64,000 nt of DNA from Corynebacterium renale (GTDB lineage Bacteria; Actinomycetota; Actinomycetes; Mycobacteriales; Mycobacteriaceae), in contig NZ_PDJF01000001.1 of NCBI RefSeq assembly GCF_002563965.1, forward strand, positions 124,001 through 188,000. Reading direction: 5' to 3'. Within the stretch, counting starts at the first letter, position 1. Every line of letters begins with the position of its first letter. The notes under the pieces were generated by a model. The model saw nothing but the letters and a program-made list of their open reading frames with translations, was not told where the DNA came from and made no database searches. Below, piece after piece: positions 44,070 to 52,444 of this stretch. The position numbers and the translations under genes are program-made.

Positions 44070-44732
44070 ATGGAACTCTTGGCGCACATTCTCAACGACG
44101 ACCCCGCCGCCCCGCGCGTAACCGTGTACAACGAGACCACCGGGGCCCGCCTCGACTTCTCCGGCCACACCCTGGACAACTGGGCGGCCAAAGTGGCGAA
44201 CATGCTCTACGAAGAATTCGACCTCGAACCCGGCAGTCGCATCACGATCGACCTCCCCGTCGGCTGGCAAGCCATCGCCATCGCATTAGGCGCCGTGGCC
44301 GCCGGCATAGAATTCGGGTTCGGCGAACCAGCCTCTGATTCCGAGGTCCACTTCACCAACCCAGACCGCGCCGCCGAGCTCGGCCTCGACCCCGCCACCA
44401 TCGACGTAGTGCTTGTCACCGACGATCCCTTCGGCCGTGGCGTCGAAGAAACCGGCGGAACTGTTCCTGCCGGAATGATCGACTTCGGCCCCACAGTCCG
44501 CTTCTTCGGCGACCAATTCTTCTCCCCCACCCCAGCACTCGCGGACCACCCCAGCCAGTGGGAACCCGGTGCCCGCGTCCTGTCCACCGGGTGGACAGAT
44601 ACCGACAGCTTCGACCACGTAGTTCTGCAACCCCTAGCAAGCGGCGGATCGGTGGTCATCGTCTCTGGCTTAACGACGCCCGAACGCCTCGCCCATATCG
44701 CCAAGACGGAGAAAATCACCGATCAGGTGTAG
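44070..44732 (+). CDS. TIGR03089 family protein
   Basis: Protein of 220 aa from an actinobacterial family that resembles the N-terminal part of AMP-binding (adenylate-forming) enzymes but lacks their catalytic C-terminal region. DFSGHTLDNWAAKVANML and LPVGWQAIAIALGAVAAG are typical. No signal peptide. It corresponds to Rv3268 next to cpsA. It converges on the YdcF-like gene and the coding ends overlap by 10 bases (44723-44732). Role unknown. Confidence 0.8.
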   Translation: MELLAHILNDDPAAPRVTVYNETTGARLDFSGHTLDNWAAKVANMLYEEFDLEPGSRITIDLPVGWQAIAIALGAVAAGIEFGFGEPASDSEVHFTNPDRAAELGLDPATIDVVLVTDDPFGRGVEETGGTVPAGMIDFGPTVRFFGDQFFSPTPALADHPSQWEPGARVLSTGWTDTDSFDHVVLQPLASGGSVVIVSGLTTPERLAHIAKTEKITDQV

Positions 44733-45193
44733 TGGACTAGGCGCCATTTCAACCGCCGCCAGGCCACGCGCAGCGCCGAGTGCGGCAATGCACCCATTTC
44801 ACGCACGTAGTTTTTCACGCGCACTTCAGCTGGGGTGCGCGCCCCCGTTACCTTCGCGCGAACTCCGAGGTGCCAGGCCCACATGCGTGTGCGCCACACG
44901 TGGAAGTCACTGGTGCCAATCCACCACCGCGTGGCCTCGGGGAGGAGTGCGCTGGCTCGTTCAATATTTTCGTTGGTCGACGTTGCCGTAGGTTCCACCA
45001 CCACGCGTGATTTCGGGATACCGTGTGCTACCAGCCACTGCGCCATCGCTTCTGCTTCGCCGGCCCCGGAGACAACGATGGGTAGGTAGCGGTGCTGGTC
45101 AGCGATACGTAGTGCGCACTCCAGGCGGGACTCCAGCAGGGTGCTGACCCCGTGGTCGTGGACTTTGCAGCCCAGCACCAAGAGGGCGCGCAC
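44723..45193 (-). CDS. YdcF/ElyC-family DUF218 protein
   Basis: Protein of 156 aa with the DUF218 fold (SanA/ElyC/YdcF), often linked to envelope polysaccharide metabolism. Signature parts are present: LLVLGCKVHDHGVS, IVVSGAGEAEA, and VVVEPTATSTNENIERA with the conserved Thr/Asn/Glu. No transmembrane helix is visible, so it may be the soluble type. GTG at 45191-45193 directly abuts the purE stop, indicating operon coupling to purine synthesis by position only. Confidence 0.8.
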   Translation of the reverse strand: MRALLVLGCKVHDHGVSTLLESRLECALRIADQHRYLPIVVSGAGEAEAMAQWLVAHGIPKSRVVVEPTATSTNENIERASALLPEATRWWIGTSDFHVWRTRMWAWHLGVRAKVTGARTPAEVRVKNYVREMGALPHSALRVAWRRLKWRLVHYT

Positions 45194-45700
45194 TTATTCG
45201 CCTAACAGGCGAGTCTTCAAGGCTAAGTCTTTGCGCACGACCTCGTCGGCCATGTTTTCTTGATATTCCACCATCTTCTGGCGAATCTCGGGGTCACCGG
45301 CACCGATGATGCGGGCAGCGAGCAGACCGGCGTTTTTCGCCCCACCGATAGACACGGTTGCCACCGGCACACCACCGGGCATCTGGACGATAGACAGCAG
45401 GGAATCCAAACCGTCCAGGGTTTCCAAAGCGCGCGGAATGCCAATCACTGGAAGTGGCGTGGCCGCCGCGACCATACCGGGCAAGTGCGCTGCCCCGCCG
45501 GCGCACGCGATGATGACCTGCAAGCCACGCTCATGTGCGGTTTTGGCGTACGACAGCATGCGTTCTGGGGTGCGGTGAGCGCTCATCACACCCACTTCGA
45601 AGCGGATACCAAATTCGGCCAGGGCCTGGGCTGCGGGTTCGACGGTAGGCCAGTCGGAATCTGAGCCCATGATGAGCCCAACCTGAGGTGCTGTAGACAC
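45194..45700 (-). CDS. purE: 5-(Carboxyamino)imidazole ribonucleotide mutase
   Basis: Rearranges N5-CAIR to CAIR in purine synthesis, acting after PurK. The 168-aa class I enzyme has [23 protein letters not shown] and [14 protein letters not shown] with the CO2/CAIR-binding residues. GTG start at 45698-45700 with AAAGGGG upstream, 24 bases after purK. Followed directly by the YdcF-like gene. Confidence 0.95.
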   Translation of the reverse strand: MSTAPQVGLIMGSDSDWPTVEPAAQALAEFGIRFEVGVMSAHRTPERMLSYAKTAHERGLQVIIACAGGAAHLPGMVAAATPLPVIGIPRALETLDGLDSLLSIVQMPGGVPVATVSIGGAKNAGLLAARIIGAGDPEIRQKMVEYQENMADEVVRKDLALKTRLLGE

Positions 45701-45724
45701 GGGTGAGTACCCCTTTCTGGAGTG

Positions 45725-46921
45725 TTAGTTGGCGGGGCCGTGGGTAAGAATCCGGGCAGCATGCGCCGCGCGTTCGCGGACGGCGTCTGCGGGTTCATCA
45801 AGCGCGCCCACAATGTTCACGTGCCCCAATTTACGGCCGGCGCGGTAGTCCTTGCCATAGAGGTGGACTTTAGCGTCGGGGTGTTCTTCCATGACTGTGC
45901 GCACGCGCTCCGACAATGTCACACCAGCAGGCTGTTCGGCGCCCAGAGTGTTGTGCATGACGGTCGTTGCACCTGGTCGCAGCATTTCAGTTGAGCCCAA
46001 AGGTAGGTCGCACACGGCGCGCAGGTGCTGTTCGAACTGGCTGGTTTCGGAACCGTCCTGGGTCCAGTGGCCGGTGTTGTGTGGGCGCATTGCGAGTTCG
46101 TTGATAAGCACGGAGCCGTCGGCAAGCTCAAAGACCTCCACTGCGAGCACACCAGTGACCCCGAGGAGTTCGGCGATGCGGGTACCCATTTCTTCGAGTT
46201 CGGCGCTGCGTTCTGCGCTCATGCCCGGCGCGGGTGCTATCGCCTCGACGCAGATTCCGTTCTTCTGCACGGACTGCGCGACTGGCCAGGCGCGGACCTC
46301 CCCGCTGCGACGACGTGCTACCAGGATGGACAGTTCGCGTTCGAAGGGGACCTTTGCTTCGCCGAGCATGGTGTGGCCGTCGGCGGTCGCGCTCGCGACC
46401 AGTTCGGTGGCTTCCGCGACGGTTTCCGGGAACCAGACGCCGTGGCCGTCGTAGCCTCCGGTTGCAGTCTTCAGGCACACAGCCCCACCGGTGCGTTCCC
46501 AGAACTTCTCGACGTCATCTGCAGTCTCCAGGACCGCGAAGTCAGGAACAGGAAACCCGAGCTCGGCCATCTTTGTACGCTGGGTTGCCTTGTTTTGCGC
46601 ATACTGCAGGGCTTCGGGGCGCGGTTCTACCTGAATCCCACGTTCCACGAGGCGGCGGGAAAATTCTGCGGGCACGTGCTCGTGGTCGAAGGTGACTACG
46701 TCCGCGTCTTGGCAGGCACGGTCCACGTCTTCCCACACGGTGTAATCACCGGGATAGACGGTGGTAAAAACCTGGGCTGCGGAGGCGTCTTTGGCACCGG
46801 CGAGCAGGTGCAATTCCATGCCGAGTTCGACGGCAGGGGTTTGCAGCATGCGGGCCAGTTGGCCATCACCAAGCACAGAGACAACGGGATAGGTTCGGGC
46901 TGAATTCTGTTGACCGCTCAC
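45725..46921 (-). CDS. purK: 5-(Carboxyamino)imidazole ribonucleotide synthase
   Basis: ATP-grasp enzyme of 398 aa that carboxylates AIR to N5-CAIR with ATP and bicarbonate. Motifs: VLGDGQLARML, GYDGHGVW, and INELAMRPHNTGHWT. GTG at 46919-46921 lies exactly 7 bases after TATAGT (46929-46934, minus), a convincing leaderless start; an upstream in-frame ATG at 46945 would put the promoter inside the gene. Operon with purE. Confidence 0.94.
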   Translation of the reverse strand: MSGQQNSARTYPVVSVLGDGQLARMLQTPAVELGMELHLLAGAKDASAAQVFTTVYPGDYTVWEDVDRACQDADVVTFDHEHVPAEFSRRLVERGIQVEPRPEALQYAQNKATQRTKMAELGFPVPDFAVLETADDVEKFWERTGGAVCLKTATGGYDGHGVWFPETVAEATELVASATADGHTMLGEAKVPFERELSILVARRRSGEVRAWPVAQSVQKNGICVEAIAPAPGMSAERSAELEEMGTRIAELLGVTGVLAVEVFELADGSVLINELAMRPHNTGHWTQDGSETSQFEQHLRAVCDLPLGSTEMLRPGATTVMHNTLGAEQPAGVTLSERVRTVMEEHPDAKVHLYGKDYRAGRKLGHVNIVGALDEPADAVRERAAHAARILTHGPAN

Positions 46922-46928
46922 GCTACGC

Positions 46929-46934
46929 ACTATA
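46929..46934 (-). promoter_or_regulatory. -10 element for a leaderless purK-purE transcript
   Basis: TATAGT on the minus strand with a 7-base gap to the GTG at 46921. Confidence 0.6.
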
Positions 46935-46986
46935 GCGGGTGGCACGCGCCACGAAGGGTTTTCACCCTATGGCCACCCCCATACCG

Positions 46987-47502
46987 CTAGGCGTAATAGC
47001 CGTCGTAGGAACGTGGCGGAACAGCATCAACACACCGCTGCGTCTCCTCTACAATCCGCTTTGACCGGGGCACCCCGGCAAAGACGAGCGGGCGTGGCCG
47101 GCCCCACGCGTGGACTACAATCTGCCCCCGCTTTCCACGTCCTACCTGCGTGATATCGGCCAAGGGGAGCTCGGAGGCATGGGCGCTGATCTTGTCTTGG
47201 CGGACGACGAGCCTACGGTTGGTCACCATGAAGCGTTTGCGGCGCGCACGCCAGGTCGGCAGGACGAGACGCCACAGCAGGAGCAGCAACCAGAAGATGA
47301 GCAGCCCGCTGCGTACGGGCATGGGGTCGAGCACGCCCCAGTCGTATAAGAGACCGGTATCAACCGCCCCAATCGCAATCCACACCACGCCGGTAATAGC
47401 AATCGCCTCGAGGACATGGAAGGTCAGCGACCCCAAGGAAGAGGTCATGTCCACGTACACGCGTTCGCCGCGGGTGGGATACAGTGCCGCTTTCTTCGCC
47501 AT
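46987..47502 (-). CDS. PH-domain (bPH2) membrane protein
   Basis: Protein of 171 aa with two transmembrane segments (about 27-50 and 64-84) followed by a bacterial PH domain (KRFMVTNRRLVVRQDKISAHASELPLADITQV). Counterpart of Rv3278c, upstream of birA in mycobacteria, here 6 bases downstream of birA, so they share a transcript. Function unknown; PH-domain membrane proteins often sense or organise lipids. Confidence 0.8.
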   Translation of the reverse strand: MAKKAALYPTRGERVYVDMTSSLGSLTFHVLEAIAITGVVWIAIGAVDTGLLYDWGVLDPMPVRSGLLIFWLLLLLWRLVLPTWRARRKRFMVTNRRLVVRQDKISAHASELPLADITQVGRGKRGQIVVHAWGRPRPLVFAGVPRSKRIVEETQRCVDAVPPRSYDGYYA

Positions 47503-47508
47503 AGAGTT

Positions 47509-48258
47509 TTAGTTGCCTTCGTAGCTGCCGTCGGCGCCGCGGACGTGGTGCACGTCGCCGGCTGCGATGTGGTGGGTAGTATCCGCTGCCGCGACGACGA
47601 GGTTGCCGGAATCATCGACGCCGGTGGCCTTTCCGGAGATTGCCCCTGAAGGGGTGTCCACGGATACCTCTTTGCCGATGGTCAGACAGCGGGAGCGGTA
47701 GGCGTCGAGAAGCTCGGGCAGTGCGCTTTCCCACTGGTGGAGGCGGCGCGCTAGGGCGTCGAGAAGCTGGGTGGCGTAGGTTTCCTTATCTACCTCGATG
47801 CCCTCGAGCGCGAGCGAGGTAGCGTGCGGGACAGGCAGCTGGTCTTCGGTGAGGCTGATGTTGGTGCCGATACCGATGGCAATGTAGGCGCCCTCGGAGG
47901 AGGTTTCGGCCTCGCACAGGATGCCGCAGACTTTTTTGCCGTTGAGGAGGAGGTCGTTGGGCCACTTCAGTTGAGATCCGGGAATGACGTCCGTGAGCGC
48001 GAGGCCAACTGCCAGCGGGATGGCCCAAATTGTGTCGGTCCGCTCGGTGGGCACCCGCCAGCCTGCAGAAAGGGACAGCGAGGAGCCGGCCGGTGCGACC
48101 CATTGGCGCGCCATTCGCCCACGCCCTGCATTCTGGTGGTCCGCGATAATCACAGCAGCGTGCGGGTGCGCGGCATCGGCAAGGATGTCAGCGTTGGTGG
48201 ATCCGGTGGCGTCGACATGGGTGACGTTCCAGATTCCGTGGGTGAAATTCGTGGCCAT
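47509..48258 (-). CDS. birA: Biotin--[biotin carboxyl-carrier protein] ligase
   Basis: Attaches biotin to the AMKM lysine of carboxylases, here AccBC and Pyc. The 249-aa protein has GSTN, GRGRMARQW (biotinyl-5'-AMP binding), LKWPNDLLLNGKKVCGIL and the C-terminal SH3-like domain. There is no N-terminal helix-turn-helix, so it is a class I ligase and not a repressor. ATG 48256-48258 follows GGAGGA; the frame is open to 48363 without other signals. Divergent from accD1, coupling to PH gene downstream. Confidence 0.93.
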   Translation of the reverse strand: MATNFTHGIWNVTHVDATGSTNADILADAAHPHAAVIIADHQNAGRGRMARQWVAPAGSSLSLSAGWRVPTERTDTIWAIPLAVGLALTDVIPGSQLKWPNDLLLNGKKVCGILCEAETSSEGAYIAIGIGTNISLTEDQLPVPHATSLALEGIEVDKETYATQLLDALARRLHQWESALPELLDAYRSRCLTIGKEVSVDTPSGAISGKATGVDDSGNLVVAAADTTHHIAAGDVHHVRGADGSYEGN

Positions 48259-48395
48259 GAGTATTCCTCCAAGAAACGGGCAGGCTATGCGGGAAGAGCT
48301 ATGCGCGGGCGGCGCCATGCACTCGTGCATGCCTTCGTAACAGTGGTGCCATAGTAACAGCACCCCCGGACATCACGGGCCCTTTACGGCACCGT

Positions 48396-48411
48396 AACTT
48401 ACGCAACCGTA
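48396..48411 (+). promoter_or_regulatory. Shared accD promoter motif, copy 1
   Basis: AACTTACGCAACCGTA occurs 122 bases before accD1. A near-identical sequence (14 of 16) lies inverted before accD2. It overlaps the palindrome CGTAACTTACG. A FasR-type operator is conceivable but unproven. Confidence 0.45.
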
Positions 48412-48533
48412 GGCATATTTTGGCGAAATTGGAAAAGTTTCAGAACCAACGGCGCAGCTCAGAGCACATTTACCGGAGGAGCAATGAGTTTTGTCGTGGA
48501 AATCAAAATTAAAAAGGGCTACTATAACCTTCC

Positions 48534-50162
48534 ATGACAGACCCAGCACGCCCAGCACGCCCGGATACCCCAGCACCGGCAACCACTGCGGAGAAACTGC
48601 GCGACCTACAGCGTCGCCGCGAAGAGGCCGCAGCGCCCATGGGCCAAGCGCGCCTGGACCGCCTGCGCGAGACCGGTCGCCTTTCCGTGCGCGACCGCCT
48701 TGACTACCTCCTCGACGAGGGCAGCTTCGTCGAGATCGACCAGTTGGCCCGCCACCGCACCACGGCCTTCGGCATGGAGGCCAAACGTCCCGTCACTGAT
48801 GGCGTGGTCATCGGCTGGGGCACGATCGACGGCCGCGAAGTCTGCATTTTCTCCCAGGACGGCACCGTCTTCGGTGGCGCACTGGGGGAGGTCTACGGCG
48901 AAAAAATGATCAAGATCATGGAGCTAGCCATCGCCACCGGCCGGCCCCTCATCGGGCTGTACGAAGGCGCCGGCGCCCGCATTCAAGATGGCGCGGTTTC
49001 CCTAGACTGGATTGCCCAGACCTTCTACCAGAATGTCCGCGCCTCCGGCGTGATTCCGCAGATCTCCGTGATCATGGGCGCGTGCGCCGGCGGTAACGCA
49101 TACTCCCCTGCCCTGACTGATTTCGTGGTCATGGTGGACAAGACGTCAAAGATGTTCGTCACCGGCCCGGACGTGATTAAGACCGTCACCGGCGAGGAAA
49201 TCACGCAGGAAGAACTCGGTGGTGCGACCACGCACATGGCTACCGCAGGTAATTCTCATTTCACAGCGGCTAGCGATGAAGAAGCACTGGACTGGGTCGC
49301 CGACCTGATTAGCTATCTGCCGTCGAACAACCGCTCGCTGCCACCGCTGGAGCAGGCCACAATCGACGAAGGTTCCATCGCCGAGAACATCACTGACGAC
49401 GACCTCCGCCTGGACACCATCATCCCCGACTCGGCCACCGTCCCCTACGATGTGCGCGAAGTCATCGAGGTGCTTTCCGACGACGGCGAATACCTGGAAA
49501 TCCAGGAAAATCGTGCAGAAAACGTAGTCATCGCGTTCGGGCGCATCGAAGGCCAGGTCGTGGGCTTCGTCGCCAACCAGCCTCTCCAATTCGCCGGCTG
49601 CCTCGACATCGACTCGTCCGAAAAAGCCGCGCGCTTTATTCGCACGTGCGATGCCTTCAATATTCCCATCGTCCTCCTCGTAGACGTTCCAGGCTTCCTG
49701 CCAGGCGCGAACCAGGAACACGGCGGCATTTTGCGTCGCGGCGCGAAACTGCTCTACGCCTACGGCGAGGCCACCGTCCCGAAGATTACGGTGACCATGC
49801 GCAAGGCATACGGTGGCGCATACTGCGTCATGGGTTCTAAGGGCTTGGGCGCGGACCTCAACTTGGCGTGGCCTACCGCCCAGATTGCGGTCATGGGCGC
49901 TGCCGGCGCGGTCGGCTTCATCTACCGCAAGGAATTGGCTGCTGCCGCTGAGGCCGGCGACGACACCGCAGCCTTGGCTGCCGCATTGGAAAAGGAATAC
50001 GAGGACTACATCCTTAACCCCTACCTCGCAGCCGAGCGCGGCCTCATCGACGCCGTCATCGCCCCCTCTGAAACCCGTGGCGAATTAGCCCGAGCCCTAC
50101 GCCTTCTCCACGATAAAAACGAAACCCGTCCCGCCCGCAAGCACGGCAACATGCCGCTATAG
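48534..50162 (+). CDS. accD1: Acyl-CoA carboxylase beta subunit AccD1 (DtsR1-like)
   Basis: Carboxyltransferase subunit that, with AccBC, carboxylates acetyl- or propionyl-CoA for fatty-acid and mycolate synthesis. The 542-aa protein has two crotonase-fold halves with the CoA site [14 protein letters not shown], the oxyanion motif [14 protein letters not shown], and [29 protein letters not shown] in the C-terminal half. ATG at 48534 is 8 bases after TACTAT (48520-48525), suggesting a leaderless mRNA. The order birA/accD1/accD2 matches the corynebacterial dtsR1-dtsR2 locus; the name rests on order. Confidence 0.92.
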   Translation: MTDPARPARPDTPAPATTAEKLRDLQRRREEAAAPMGQARLDRLRETGRLSVRDRLDYLLDEGSFVEIDQLARHRTTAFGMEAKRPVTDGVVIGWGTIDGREVCIFSQDGTVFGGALGEVYGEKMIKIMELAIATGRPLIGLYEGAGARIQDGAVSLDWIAQTFYQNVRASGVIPQISVIMGACAGGNAYSPALTDFVVMVDKTSKMFVTGPDVIKTVTGEEITQEELGGATTHMATAGNSHFTAASDEEALDWVADLISYLPSNNRSLPPLEQATIDEGSIAENITDDDLRLDTIIPDSATVPYDVREVIEVLSDDGEYLEIQENRAENVVIAFGRIEGQVVGFVANQPLQFAGCLDIDSSEKAARFIRTCDAFNIPIVLLVDVPGFLPGANQEHGGILRRGAKLLYAYGEATVPKITVTMRKAYGGAYCVMGSKGLGADLNLAWPTAQIAVMGAAGAVGFIYRKELAAAAEAGDDTAALAAALEKEYEDYILNPYLAAERGLIDAVIAPSETRGELARALRLLHDKNETRPARKHGNMPL

Positions 50163-50179
50163 CCACGAAGGATAAACAG

Positions 50180-50383
50180 ATGTCTCCAATTTTTAGTATC
50201 ACTAAAGGTTCCCTGGACGCTACTGAGTTGGCAGCGTTAACCGCCCTTGTGGCGGCTACCAGCCAGATCCCCGCCCAAGAGTCGGCAGCACCCGCCACGC
50301 CGTTGTGCGGCGGATGGGGCCGACCTGAAGAAAAGTTCTCCGGTTTCTCTGCACGCACCCTGCCTGGATTGAACTGGGCATAA
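50180..50383 (+). CDS. Acyl-CoA carboxylase epsilon-like subunit, copy 1
   Basis: Protein of 67 aa, 17 bases after accD1, with AAGGA before the ATG. The N-terminus (FSITKGSLDATELAALTALVAAT) and the C-terminal WGRPEEKFSGF fit the AccE epsilon family, small non-catalytic proteins that stabilise the carboxyltransferase in actinobacteria. A second copy follows accD2. Which beta subunit each epsilon serves can be inferred from adjacency only. Confidence 0.85.
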   Translation: MSPIFSITKGSLDATELAALTALVAATSQIPAQESAAPATPLCGGWGRPEEKFSGFSARTLPGLNWA

Positions 50384-50447
50384 GAAACCAGGTACCAGCA
50401 GGGCGTTAAGCAGGACTGAACCTAATATATTTTGCCACCAATACTAC

Positions 50448-50503
50448 GTTCAGGGACCAGGATTGCTACTTTTTTAAAAAAGCCGCAATCCTGGTCCCTG
50501 AAC
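50448..50503. repeat. 56-bp near-perfect palindrome between the two accD transcription units
   Basis: Perfect 19-bp arms (50448-50466 with 50485-50503) enclose a loop that itself contains the 14-bp palindrome CTTTTTTAAAAAAG (50469-50482). Only two pairs between the stems are mismatched. It can form a long hairpin on either strand and probably ends the accD1 unit, though its T-run is in the loop and not after the stem. Confidence 0.7.
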
Positions 50504-50535
50504 TTTCACTGAGTGGTGTATGGCCCGACGTATGT

Positions 50536-50551
50536 AACGGTCGCGTAAGTT
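50536..50551 (-). promoter_or_regulatory. Shared accD promoter motif, copy 2
   Basis: On the minus strand AACTTACGCGACCGTT, 14 of 16 identical to the sequence before accD1, located 67 bases before accD2. Confidence 0.45.
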
Positions 50552-50603
50552 GAGGGGATACTATGGGGTGAAACATCGCCCTATAGAAAACGTGTACTTA
50601 CTT

Positions 50604-50609
50604 TAGAAT
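50604..50609 (+). promoter_or_regulatory. -10 element for a leaderless accD2 transcript
   Basis: TAGAAT with 8 bases to the ATG at 50618. Confidence 0.5.
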
Positions 50610-50617
50610 CGGTGACT

Positions 50618-52189
50618 ATGTCTGACCTTTCCACGACTGCTGGCAAATTAGATGACCTCGCGCTCCGCCTGGAGCAGGCCCAGAAACCTGTGGGCCAAGA
50701 AGTTATCGACGCAACCCATGAGGCCGGGCGCCTGACAGCCCGCGAGCGGGTGTTAGCCACCGTGGATGAGGGATCTTTCGTCGAGGTTGATGCACTGGCG
50801 AAGCACCGCGTGGAACGCTTCGGAATGGATGCGAACACTCCTCTCACAGACGGCGTTGTTGCTGGTTACGCCACCGTTGAGGGGCGCAAGGTATGCATTT
50901 TCGCCCAGGATTCCACAATCTTTGATGGCCAGATGGGCGAGGTCTACGGCGAGAAGATCGTGAAGGTTTTCCAGCTCGCTGCCAAAACTGGTGTGCCACT
51001 GATCGGTTTTTACGAAGGCACCGGCGCCCGCCCCGCGGAAGGGGTGGCTGCGCTGCACTTCTACTCCACGATTATGAAGGAATCCGCCCAGGCTTCTGGC
51101 GTTGTTCCCCAGGTCGCCGTGGTTACTGGCGCTGCCGTGGGCGCGCACGCCATTCTTCCGTCACTGGCGGATATCCTCATCATGGTTAAAGGCGAAGCGC
51201 ACCTCAACGTCACCCCTGCAGAGACGATTGCAACCGTCAGTGGCGAAGACGTAGCAGGCCACGACTTCGATGCTTTGACGCATACGCGCGCCAGTGGCGT
51301 TGCCCATGCTGCCGTGGAATCCGATAAGGAGGCCGCTGAGCTTGTGCGAAACGTCGTGAGTTTCCTTCCTTCCAACAACCGCGCCGAGGCCCCGCGCACT
51401 GCTACTGCCCTGGTCACCGAGCCAGATGCGGCGAGCTTGGATGCGATTATCCCGGATTCGGCACGCCAGACTTATGAGATGACGGATGTTATCTCACGCG
51501 TCGTCGACGGTGGTCAGCTCCTCCAGCTGCAGGAACACTATGCGGCCAACGTGATTACCGGTTTCGCCCGCATTGAGGGCCGTTCGGTGGGCGTCGTGGC
51601 GAACCAGCCATCCGTGCTTGCTGGCTGCCTCGACGTGCCGGGAACGCGAAAGGCGGCCCGTTTTATCCGTATGTGTGACACCTTGAATATCCCAATTGTC
51701 ACCTTCGTGGACGCGCCTGGCTTCCTCCCGAACCCGTCTGAGGAGTATGGCGGCGTATCGCGGACCGCTGCCCAGTTGGCGTACGCGTACGCGGAAGCGT
51801 CTGTGGGCCTGATTACCGTGATTACACGCAAGGCGATGGGCGCAGCGTACACCGTCTTCGGCGCGAAAGGCTTGGGAGCGGACCTGGTTTTCGCATGGCC
51901 TACCGCTGAGATCGCAGCCACTGACGCCGCCACCGCCGTCCCTGTGCTCTACCAGCAGGAAATTGCGAAGGCACAGCGCCGCGGGAAGGATGTGGAGCCG
52001 CTCGTCGCGGACTTCGCGGAAGCATATGAAGAAGAGTTCCTCACCCCGTACATGGCCGCTGAGCGTGGCATCGTCGACGCCGTCATCCCACCGGCGCAGA
52101 CCCGTGCTCAGGTTGTGGAAGGTTTGCGTTTGCTGGACCGTAAGGTAATTTATGGTCCTGCAAAGAAGCACGGCAACATTCAACTCTAA
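50618..52189 (+). CDS. accD2: Acyl-CoA carboxylase beta subunit AccD2 (DtsR2-like)
   Basis: Second carboxyltransferase paralogue, 523 aa, likely using AccBC as biotin donor. The same motifs are present with substitutions: GFYEGTGARPAEGVA, VVTGAAVGAHAILPSL (the GG oxyanion pair reads AV), VDAPGFLPNPSEEYGG and RKAMGAAYTVFGAKG. The changed oxyanion region suggests a different acyl-CoA preference. ATG at 50618 fits a leaderless start; a GTG at 50612 is possible. The epsilon-like gene follows 18 bases downstream. Confidence 0.9.
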   Translation: MSDLSTTAGKLDDLALRLEQAQKPVGQEVIDATHEAGRLTARERVLATVDEGSFVEVDALAKHRVERFGMDANTPLTDGVVAGYATVEGRKVCIFAQDSTIFDGQMGEVYGEKIVKVFQLAAKTGVPLIGFYEGTGARPAEGVAALHFYSTIMKESAQASGVVPQVAVVTGAAVGAHAILPSLADILIMVKGEAHLNVTPAETIATVSGEDVAGHDFDALTHTRASGVAHAAVESDKEAAELVRNVVSFLPSNNRAEAPRTATALVTEPDAASLDAIIPDSARQTYEMTDVISRVVDGGQLLQLQEHYAANVITGFARIEGRSVGVVANQPSVLAGCLDVPGTRKAARFIRMCDTLNIPIVTFVDAPGFLPNPSEEYGGVSRTAAQLAYAYAEASVGLITVITRKAMGAAYTVFGAKGLGADLVFAWPTAEIAATDAATAVPVLYQQEIAKAQRRGKDVEPLVADFAEAYEEEFLTPYMAAERGIVDAVIPPAQTRAQVVEGLRLLDRKVIYGPAKKHGNIQL

Positions 52190-52207
52190 AGAATCTAGGA
52201 CAACGCA

Positions 52208-52417
52208 TTGGATAATCCATCACCACTTTTTACTGTGGTTCGCGGCAGCCTGGATGAAACAGAGGCGGCTGCGCTCCACAAGGTTTTGCACGATAAGATT
52301 GCGCAGGCTCAGGCGGAGGTGAATGCGCGCCGCGACCGGTGGGCTGCACCTGAGAATCGCTTCAATCACCTGCCGGAACCGTTCAATCCCACGGCGCACA
52401 ATACGCCCCTGTACTAG
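52208..52417 (+). CDS. accE: Acyl-CoA carboxylase epsilon subunit, copy 2 (AccE)
   Basis: Protein of 69 aa starting with TTG at 52208 (AGGAC upstream). FTVVRGSLDETEAAALHKVL and the C-terminal RWAAPENRFNHLPEPF match the classic actinobacterial AccE next to accD5 and maf. It is co-transcribed with accD2. Shares the layout of copy 1 but is otherwise divergent. Confidence 0.88.
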   Translation: MDNPSPLFTVVRGSLDETEAAALHKVLHDKIAQAQAEVNARRDRWAAPENRFNHLPEPFNPTAHNTPLY

Positions 52418-52431
52418 CCCTATCTAGCCCC

Positions 52432-52437
52432 TATACT
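52432..52437 (+). promoter_or_regulatory. -10 element for a leaderless maf transcript
   Basis: TATACT with 7 bases to the ATG at 52445. Indicates an internal promoter after accE although the genes are only 27 bases apart. Confidence 0.55.
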
Positions 52438-52444
52438 GGGGCGC

